A stretch of DNA of 64,000 nt from Paenibacillus prosopidis (GTDB lineage: Bacteria > Bacillota > Bacilli > Paenibacillales > Paenibacillaceae). Made by a program: the position numbers and the translations under genes. This document shows positions 58,473 through 64,000 of the stretch, in pieces. Position 1 is the stretch's first letter, and every line of letters starts with the position of its first letter. Below the pieces are notes generated by a model. That model saw nothing but the letters and a program-made list of their open reading frames with translations. It did not search any database and was not told the DNA's origin. Where the stretch lies: assembly GCF_003337375.1 (NCBI RefSeq), contig NZ_QPJD01000020.1, forward strand, positions 1 through 64,000. The letters run 5' to 3'.

Positions 58473-59408
58473 ATGAAAATCCGTCTTGTTAACAATGGGG
58501 TTTTTACCCCGATCGAAGATATTGCGCAAACGTTAGCCCCTGCACATGCGGGATTTTATTGGATTGATGCCGATGTGGAGGACCTTGCCGTTCTTCAGCC
58601 TCTATTCGGCATGCATGATCTGGCTGTGGAGGATTGCCTCAGCGAGGAGGAGCAGCGACCAAAGATCGAAATTTATGAAAGCCATTATTTTATCGTTATT
58701 AACAGCATTCGTTTTGATGATGAAGAAATTTTTCTGCGCGCGCTGAATATTTTTCTCGGCCGTCACTTTATTATAACGGTTACGAAGCAGAAAATTAACG
58801 AGCTCCGTTCGTTAAAGCCTCTGTTATGGGAGCAAGAGGTAAGCCGTCCAGATTATTTCTTGTATCACCTCGTCGACATTGTCGTCGATAACTACTTCCT
58901 CGTCGGTGACCGGATCGATAACCGGATCGAAACGCTGGAAGAAGACATTTTGATGCACACCAAGAAATCGCATCTGAACGAAATTATCGGCTTGCGCGGG
59001 GAAATTTTGTGGCTCAAGAAGGTGCTTGGTCCACAGCGCGACGTTATCGCTACACTTAATAAGAAAGACTTAAAGCTTATTGACGACCAGCTGCAAAAAT
59101 ATTTTAGCGACATATACGAAAATGCATTGAAAATTGCCGAGTCTTTTGACACATACCGCGACCTAATGGGTAACTTACGTGAAGCTTACCAGTCGAGTGT
59201 CTCCAACCGTGCCAATGAGATTATGCGCGTGTTTACCGCCATTACGACGATTTTCATGCCGCTCACCTTTATTACAGGAATATATGGAATGAACTTCGAC
59301 TTCATACCGGGACTGCATCTCCGGATGGGATCTTACATTTTACTCGGTATTATGCTTCTGCTTGGCATAGGCATGTTTTTCATTTTCCGCAAAAAGGAAT
59401 GGTTATAA
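58473..59408 (+). CDS. corA: CorA-family magnesium/cobalt transporter
   Basis: The 311-residue protein has a large cytosolic N-terminal domain (MKIRLVNNGVF to about residue 245) with long helices, two C-terminal membrane helices, and the pore signature YGMN (GIYGMNFDFIPG). It forms homopentameric channels for Mg2+ and, in some members, Co2+ or Ni2+. The end FRKKEWL is the usual positively charged tail. ATG follows AAAGGAG. A long leader with a small ORF lies upstream and a terminator downstream. Confidence 0.94.
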   Translation: MKIRLVNNGVFTPIEDIAQTLAPAHAGFYWIDADVEDLAVLQPLFGMHDLAVEDCLSEEEQRPKIEIYESHYFIVINSIRFDDEEIFLRALNIFLGRHFIITVTKQKINELRSLKPLLWEQEVSRPDYFLYHLVDIVVDNYFLVGDRIDNRIETLEEDILMHTKKSHLNEIIGLRGEILWLKKVLGPQRDVIATLNKKDLKLIDDQLQKYFSDIYENALKIAESFDTYRDLMGNLREAYQSSVSNRANEIMRVFTAITTIFMPLTFITGIYGMNFDFIPGLHLRMGSYILLGIMLLLGIGMFFIFRKKEWL

Positions 59409-59434
59409 AGCCACTTTTATACTTTAATAGGGTT

Positions 59435-59488
59435 GGGCTGCACACGCTGGGGCAATTGATGTCTCATGCGGGTACAGCCCTTTTATTT
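59435..59488 (+). terminator. Terminator of corA
   Basis: GGGCTG and CAGCCC pair at the ends of a long loop with further pairing (CACGC/GCGGG), followed by TTTTATTTT. Confidence 0.65.
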
Positions 59489-59563
59489 TGCTGTAGCCAC
59501 ATATATCCTCTATAATGGATAAATACTTATTTGTCATCTTGTAATAATGAAAGGGGGATTGAC

Positions 59564-60466
59564 GTGAACATTAGCCAGCTTGAAACACTCCTTACGATTT
59601 CCAAAACGATGAGCTTCCGAAAAGCCGGCGAATTGCTAAACCTGACTCAGCCTGCTGTATCGGCGCAAATCAAAAGTCTGGAGGATGAGTTCAAGACGGT
59701 CCTTATCGATCGTAATCAACCAGTCACCTTAACCGATCACGGAAAAGTTTTTTTGGAGCATGCGGAAAAAATGCTGACGATAGTAGAAGAGTTAAAGCAG
59801 AAGCTGTCCGATTTAAATTTAACGCCGCAAGGCCATATTTTACTTGGAACGACGTCATCGATCGCCATACAAATATTGCCTCGCGTATTGTCCTATTTTC
59901 AAAATCAATTTCCGTTAATAAAAACAACAATTCATTCCATGCCGTCGTCACAGGTTATGACCTGCGTCGAGAACGGCTCTGTCGATATCGGTATTACATA
60001 CTTAACCGAAAAAAATCCAAATACCACCTCTTCCGTCCTTTATTATGATACATTCGAGCTTGTTGTATCACCGTCTCACCCAATGAGCAAACTGACACAT
60101 ACTACGGTGGATACGCTTAAGGATATCCCCATGATTATGCTCGCTCCGGATACGCTCGGCCGCAAATTTGTCGATCAAATATTCCGTAAATACAACATCC
60201 AGCCCAATATTGTAATGGAACTCTCGAGCAGCGAGGAAATAAAACGGATGGTTGAGATCAATCTTGGAGCCGCTGTCGTATCGAAGCTTTCGATTGCAAA
60301 CGAGCTTCGTCTTGGCACGTTAAAAATGATTAAAGTCAATGAATTGGAAACGAGCCATCCCGTCGGAGTCGTTTATAAATCCGGCCGTTATTTGAATACA
60401 GCGATGCAGCAATTCCTTAGCGACCTGAAGGGGATGCCGGAGCACCAATTCATAAGCAGTGAATAG
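59564..60466 (+). CDS. LysR-family transcriptional regulator
   Basis: The 300-residue regulator has an N-terminal LysR helix-turn-helix (MNISQLETLLTISKTMSFRKAGELLNLTQPAVSAQIKSLE, about residues 1-60) and a periplasmic-binding-protein-like sensor domain. It resembles CysL/YwfK-type regulators in general layout, but ligand and targets are unknown. Start GTG 59564 has GGGGG six to ten bases upstream; the frame extends 11 codons further without a site. It lies 33 bases before the histidinol phosphatase gene on the same strand, so cotranscription is likely. Confidence 0.92.
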   Translation: MNISQLETLLTISKTMSFRKAGELLNLTQPAVSAQIKSLEDEFKTVLIDRNQPVTLTDHGKVFLEHAEKMLTIVEELKQKLSDLNLTPQGHILLGTTSSIAIQILPRVLSYFQNQFPLIKTTIHSMPSSQVMTCVENGSVDIGITYLTEKNPNTTSSVLYYDTFELVVSPSHPMSKLTHTTVDTLKDIPMIMLAPDTLGRKFVDQIFRKYNIQPNIVMELSSSEEIKRMVEINLGAAVVSKLSIANELRLGTLKMIKVNELETSHPVGVVYKSGRYLNTAMQQFLSDLKGMPEHQFISSE

Positions 60467-60499
60467 ACAGACACAGACAGCAGATAAGGAGAGATTCCA

Positions 60500-61309
60500 A
60501 TGAAATTCGACTTACACACCCACCACGTGAGATGCGGTCATGCCGATGGCACTATCGAGGATTACATCATCGCAGGCATAGATGCCGGTCTTCAAGTCAT
60601 CGGCATCTCTGATCACTCCCCTTATTTCTATCATAAGGAAGATCATCCGTCGCCCGGGATAGCTATGGCGAGAAGCGCGTTTGCTGGCTATGTCAATGAA
60701 GTGCTGCGATTAAAAGAAAAATACGACGGTACAATCGAGGTTTTGCTCGGTATGGAATCCGATTTTTTCCCTGACTATGCGGACAGTTATCGGAAAGCTT
60801 ATGAAGGTGTGCCTTTCGATTATTTGATCGGCTCCGTGCATCAGGTAGGCGGTGTCAGCATTTTTAATCGAAATCGCTGGAAAGGCTTGAAAGAGGAGCA
60901 GCAAGTCAAGGTGAAAAAAAGCTATTACGACCTGATTCAGCAATCGGCACGCAGCGGCATGTTCGATATTTTGGGTCATATCGATGCGATGAAAGGATAT
61001 TATCCTGCATTTTCAGACATTCCCGCCTATGAGCATATCGATGAAACGCTGCAAACGATTGCCGATTGCGGGATTTCCATCGAGATTAACACTTCTGGCA
61101 GCACAAAGGATGTCGGCGGATGGTATCCATCGGATGATATGTTGGAGCGGGCTCTACATTTCGGAGTGAATGTAACGTTCGGATCAGATGCTCATGTGCC
61201 GAGCAGAGTCGGCGATGAGTGGGAGCTGGTGCAGAAGCGGTTGAAGGAAATCGGATTCTCGCAGTGGGTATTTTACCGCAAGCGTGAACAAGTCGTCGTT
61301 CCTCTATAA
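60500..61309 (+). CDS. hisJ: Histidinol-phosphatase, PHP family
   Basis: The 269-residue metal-dependent phosphatase starts with the PHP motif DLHTHHVRCGHADGTIEDY. Further metal ligands are visible: ISDHSPYF, GMESDFFPDY, GSVHQV, GHIDAMKGYY and FGSDAHVPSRVG. It removes phosphate from histidinol phosphate in histidine synthesis. Closely related PHP proteins of other function exist, so the substrate is from family and length. It is not near other his genes. It follows the LysR gene closely. Confidence 0.9.
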   Translation: MKFDLHTHHVRCGHADGTIEDYIIAGIDAGLQVIGISDHSPYFYHKEDHPSPGIAMARSAFAGYVNEVLRLKEKYDGTIEVLLGMESDFFPDYADSYRKAYEGVPFDYLIGSVHQVGGVSIFNRNRWKGLKEEQQVKVKKSYYDLIQQSARSGMFDILGHIDAMKGYYPAFSDIPAYEHIDETLQTIADCGISIEINTSGSTKDVGGWYPSDDMLERALHFGVNVTFGSDAHVPSRVGDEWELVQKRLKEIGFSQWVFYRKREQVVVPL

Positions 61310-61334
61310 AAAAGGGTATGAAGACAAAAAAAGT

Positions 61335-61355
61335 GGACCTGCACGTCGCAGGTCC
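61335..61355. terminator. Hairpin after the histidinol phosphatase gene
   Basis: GGACCTGC and its complement pair with a 5-base loop. T-rich sequence is on the minus side and little on the plus side, so efficiency for the upstream gene is uncertain. Confidence 0.55.
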
Positions 61356-61465
61356 CAAAGGATATATTAAAAAGGGGGTCTTGTTTATTATAATAGCCCA
61401 CTAATGTAATGAGACGATAACAGAACTATTTCATTTGTGTAACAAATTTGAGGAGATGGACATCC

Positions 61466-62311
61466 ATGTGGCTCATCATAGCCATCAGCAGCGCAATTTC
61501 ATTTGGACTAGCAGGCTGGTGGATGAAAGTATCACAAATGCGCGGCGGCTCGACGAGAGTGCTGCTGTTTGGCTTATATGCTTCAGGAACGCTCGGCTTC
61601 GGCGTCCATTCAGCACTGGAAGGGACATTAACGATGCTTGCGGATTCAAATGTATGGATTGCCGGCTTCATTATCGGAGCAGGCTCTGCCTGGGGAAATG
61701 CACTATTTATGAAAGCATTGCATTACGGCCCCGCTAGCTTAACGTCCCCCCTAACGAATATGAATGTTATATTGGTGATTGCATTAGCAACGTGGTGGTA
61801 CAAAGAGCCGCTAAGCGCTTCTGAAGCGGTCGGTATTACATTATTGCTGCTTGCTGTCATCTTTATTGCCCATAAACGGAAAGAACCGCTTACCATTACA
61901 GAGAAGCGCTGGTTTGTTCTCGTCGGTTTGGCCATTATTTTATTCGCATTGCGAAATGGCGGCTTGAAAGTCACGGACGAGCTTGGCCTGCCAAGCGCAC
62001 CGATATTATTCATCGCTTATGCGCTTTCACTATCCTGGTTTCTTCTCCCGGTTAAATATGTTGAAAAGCGTTCCTCCAAACTTACCGGATTGTGGTTTGG
62101 ACTAATCGCTGGACTATTTTCCTACGGTGGGCTACAGCTGTACGCTGTCGCGCTGTCTACCGGCCAAGCCAATCTTGCTGCGCCTATTTTTGCAACAAAC
62201 AGCCTTGTCGTCGCAATAGGTGCCATTGCCGTCTATAAAGAGAAGCTGACCTTTATGCAGTGGACAGCCTTTGGCTGCACCTTACTCGGATTAATCATTA
62301 TCCGGGTATGA
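61466..62311 (+). CDS. EamA/DMT-family transporter
   Basis: The 281-residue membrane protein has about ten membrane helices arranged as two EamA repeats. The typical features are GSAWGNALFMKALHYGPASLTSPLTNMNVIL in the first half and ALSTGQANLAAPIFATNSLVVAIGAIAVYKEKLTFMQW in the second. DMT permeases export or import amino acids, sugars or other metabolites; the substrate here cannot be read. ATG 61466 has GAGGAG ten bases upstream. An HxlR regulator gene follows about 145 bases later, perhaps unrelated. Confidence 0.9.
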   Translation: MWLIIAISSAISFGLAGWWMKVSQMRGGSTRVLLFGLYASGTLGFGVHSALEGTLTMLADSNVWIAGFIIGAGSAWGNALFMKALHYGPASLTSPLTNMNVILVIALATWWYKEPLSASEAVGITLLLLAVIFIAHKRKEPLTITEKRWFVLVGLAIILFALRNGGLKVTDELGLPSAPILFIAYALSLSWFLLPVKYVEKRSSKLTGLWFGLIAGLFSYGGLQLYAVALSTGQANLAAPIFATNSLVVAIGAIAVYKEKLTFMQWTAFGCTLLGLIIIRV

Positions 62312-62455
62312 GGTGTAAACCTCCCTGCATTCTCCAGTCTAACTTTTGTATAGTAAATATATATTTGTAAAAAATGAACGTATTCCCACTGAAATGAACT
62401 TACTTTTAGTTTGTTCATATGCTACAATGTAAATACAAAAAGCGGGGTGATACGG

Positions 62456-62764
62456 TTGGATTATTCGACAATGTGCCCAAAGTATGAAGCCGCGGCCGAC
62501 ATATTAGGTAAGAAATGGACTGGCAGAATCATTCGGGTGTTGCTTGGAGGACCAAAGCGGTTCAAAGAAATTAAAGAGCAAATCCCCGAAATGAGCGACA
62601 AAATGCTTACGGACCGTATGAAAGAACTAGAAACATTAACCATAATTAAACGTCAAGTGTACCCTGAAATGCCCGTACGTATTGAGTACGAGCTAACCTG
62701 CAAGGGACATGAGCTTGAACCAGTCATTGAGTCTATCCAAAAATGGGGCGAACAATGGATGTAG
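62456..62764 (+). CDS. HxlR-family transcriptional regulator
   Basis: The 102-residue winged-helix protein shows the HxlR pattern: CPKYEAAADILGKKWTGRII with the redox or structural Cys near the N-terminus, FKEIKEQIPEMSDKMLTDRMKELE, and YELTCKGHELEPVIESIQKWGEQW. HxlR proteins often respond to aldehydes or redox stress through this cysteine. TTG 62456 has GGGGTGA five bases upstream; ATG 62471 is a shorter alternative. A terminator follows directly. Confidence 0.9.
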   Translation: MDYSTMCPKYEAAADILGKKWTGRIIRVLLGGPKRFKEIKEQIPEMSDKMLTDRMKELETLTIIKRQVYPEMPVRIEYELTCKGHELEPVIESIQKWGEQWM

Positions 62765-62770
62765 AATAAG

Positions 62771-62795
62771 AAACCGCTGAGGCGGTTTTTTTATT
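62771..62795 (+). terminator. Terminator of the HxlR gene
   Basis: AACCGC/GCGGTT pair with a short loop and are followed by seven T. Confidence 0.88.
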
Positions 62796-62915
62796 TTAGG
62801 CTATTTTTAATTCCTCCAACAACACGCGCTGGAAAGGCGCGAATGACAATTGAGCAACATTTGACAAAAGAATATCCATGCTCTATCATTGAGAATAATA
62901 ATCAATATCATATAG

Positions 62916-62948
62916 AATCAAAAAAGAAACCCCCGATTCACGAGGGGG
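62916..62948 (-). terminator. Terminator of the sdh operon
   Basis: CCCCC/GGGGG pair around a 9-base loop, followed on the minus strand by a T-rich run, about 20 bases after the sdhB stop. Confidence 0.85.
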
Positions 62949-62967
62949 CTCCATCTGTTCGATCGGT

Positions 62968-63732
62968 CTACATACCCAACCATTTCTTGAACAAGTGCTT
63001 TGTTGTATCTTTGTTGATCGCTGCAATAGACGTCGTAAGCGGAATGCCTTTCGGACATGAGCGGACGCAGTTTTGCGAGTTGCCGCAGCCTTCGATACCG
63101 CCATCGGACATAAGCGCTTCCAGACGTTCTTCTTGGTTCATCTCACCTGTCGGGTGAGCATTGAACAAGCGAACCTGGGAAATAGCTGCAGGACCGATAA
63201 AGCTGGTGCGATCGTTCACATTCGGACATGCTTCAAGGCAAACGCCGCAAGTCATACATTTGGAAAGCTCGTACGCCCATTGGCGCTTCGTTTCCGCCAT
63301 GCGCGGTCCTGGCCCGAGATCATACGTACCATCGATCGGGATCCATGCTTTCACTCGTTTTAGTGCGTTGAACATACGCTCACGGTTAATGACAAGATCA
63401 CGTACAACAGGGAACGTACGCATCGGCTCAAGACGAATCGGCTGCTCCAGCTTATCAACCAGGGCGCTGCACGCTTGGCGGGGCTTCCCGTTAATGACCA
63501 TGGAACATGCGCCGCAAACTTCTTCCAAGCAGTTCGAATCCCAGCACACAGGTGCCGTTCCAGTACCGTCTGCCTTTTTCGGATTCCGCTGAATTTCCAT
63601 CAGGCCGCTAATAACATTCATGTTCGCGCGGTAAGGAATTTCGAACTCTTCCGTGTAAGGCTTCGAATCAGGAGTATCTTGACGCGTGATGATAAACTTA
63701 ACCGTTTTTGTTGCGACAGTTGTTTCAGCCAT
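62968..63732 (-). CDS. sdhB: Succinate dehydrogenase iron-sulfur subunit
   Basis: The 254-residue subunit passes electrons from the flavoprotein to menaquinone. All three cluster motifs are visible: CWDSNCLEEVCGAC plus a later Cys for the [2Fe-2S] centre, CMTCGVCLEACP for the [4Fe-4S] centre and CGNSQNCVRSCPKGI for the [3Fe-4S] centre. The sequence is of the Bacillus type. It starts three bases after the sdhA stop, as in sdhCAB operons. It acts at the inner face of the membrane. A terminator follows. Confidence 0.97.
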   Translation of the reverse strand: MAETTVATKTVKFIITRQDTPDSKPYTEEFEIPYRANMNVISGLMEIQRNPKKADGTGTAPVCWDSNCLEEVCGACSMVINGKPRQACSALVDKLEQPIRLEPMRTFPVVRDLVINRERMFNALKRVKAWIPIDGTYDLGPGPRMAETKRQWAYELSKCMTCGVCLEACPNVNDRTSFIGPAAISQVRLFNAHPTGEMNQEERLEALMSDGGIEGCGNSQNCVRSCPKGIPLTTSIAAINKDTTKHLFKKWLGM

Positions 63733-63734
63733 CG

Positions 63735-64000
63735 TTATTCTCCTTTCTTCTTGTCGGATGAGTAGTCACGTTTACGAGGCTTAATAAGACTAACGTCAAT
63801 ATCCTCGTATGAAATTTTTGGTCCTTCTGCCGTCCATTTCGCAATCGTAGATTTCATGAATTGATCGTCGTCACGATCCGGGAATTCCGGCTTGTAGTGA
63901 GCGCCACGGCTTTCGTTACGCAACAGAGCACCCAATGTCATCGCTTCGGAAAGCTCAAGCATATTCCACAGTTGGCGGGTGAAGGCAACGCCGGCGTTGT
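63735..64000 (-). CDS. sdhA: Succinate dehydrogenase flavoprotein subunit, C-terminal part
   Basis: Only the last 87 or so codons are present; the gene continues beyond the right edge. The visible part (NAGVAFTRQLWNMLELSEAMTLGAL, then RNESRGAHYKPEFPDRDD) is the C-terminal helical region of SdhA, including the conserved RxESRGAHY segment. It ends with a charged KKKGE tail and directly precedes sdhB, as in sdhCAB operons. The FAD and active-site parts lie outside the window. Confidence 0.95.
   Translation of the reverse strand, partial: NAGVAFTRQLWNMLELSEAMTLGALLRNESRGAHYKPEFPDRDDDQFMKSTIAKWTAEGPKISYEDIDVSLIKPRKRDYSSDKKKGE

Noticed and set aside
62843..63157. 104-codon plus-strand frame after the HxlR gene
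   Set aside because: It runs through the sdh terminator into sdhB antisense; no credible ribosome site.

Overview
The window is chromosomal DNA from an endospore-forming Gram-positive bacterium of the order Bacillales, most likely Paenibacillus or a close relative (Paenibacillaceae). The evidence is the sporulation gene content (SpoVAC/AD/AE, SpoVR, PrkA, YtxC, an AbrB-type regulator, a gamma-type SASP, a ComA-type phosphosulfolactate synthase), T-box and SAM-I leaders placed as in Bacilli, LiaFSR, an RNase J, and futalosine-pathway MqnC in place of a visible classical menaquinone set. The genus call is an inference from gene content; no search was run.

Layout. Positions 1-185 are the 5' end of a 16S rRNA gene on the minus strand with its leader and promoter. 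Next come glutaminase, a DUF1232 protein, a heterodimeric ABC exporter and an arabinofuranosidase with an ArsR-type regulator (0.5-8.8 kb). A diguanylate cyclase and SpoVR follow. At 11.4-16.5 kb lies a compact spore locus: a DUF421-DUF1657 fusion, spoVAC, spoVAD and spoVAE on one strand, and a free DUF1657 protein, an unrecognised 92-residue protein and an FMN glutamate-synthase-like protein on the other. It resembles the spoVA-2mob type operon linked to spore heat resistance and germination behaviour. Then come an XRE regulator, an alpha/beta hydrolase, phosphosulfolactate synthase, a cold-shock gene with a tiny Cys4 protein gene upstream, RNase J and a secreted WGxxGxxG-type protein (16.5-21.7 kb).

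From 21.7 to 31.9 kb: an MBL hydrolase, a DUF2935 protein, a three-gene ATP-grasp / alpha-E / transglutaminase operon, PrkA, a DUF2161 nuclease-like protein, a MocR-like aminotransferase and a 30-residue membrane peptide. From 31.9 to 43.4 kb: AbrB, TrmL, an orphan response regulator, SerC, a GSI-beta-like glutamine synthetase with a perfect GlnR/TnrA-type site, DAHP synthase, IspH, and a two-component system next to HtrA. From 43.5 to 53.2 kb: YugN, LiaFSR, an ammonium transporter with a near-perfect GlnR/TnrA-type site, a gamma-SASP, a 3D-domain protein, and T-box-controlled ThrS next to YtxC. From 53.3 to 64 kb: MqnC, the SAM-I-controlled metA-metI-metC operon, CorA with a long leader holding a proline-rich small ORF, a LysR regulator, a histidinol phosphatase, an EamA permease, an HxlR regulator and the end of the sdh operon.

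Themes: nitrogen control (glsA, glnA, amt), spore biology (spoVA-like locus, SpoVR, PrkA, SASP, sulfolactate, YtxC) and envelope stress (HtrA plus two-component system, LiaFSR). The best candidates for underdescribed biology are the divergent spoVA/DUF1657/FMN locus, the ATP-grasp/alpha-E/transglutaminase operon and the proline-rich leader ORF before corA. No phage, insertion sequence, tRNA gene or CRISPR array was recognised.
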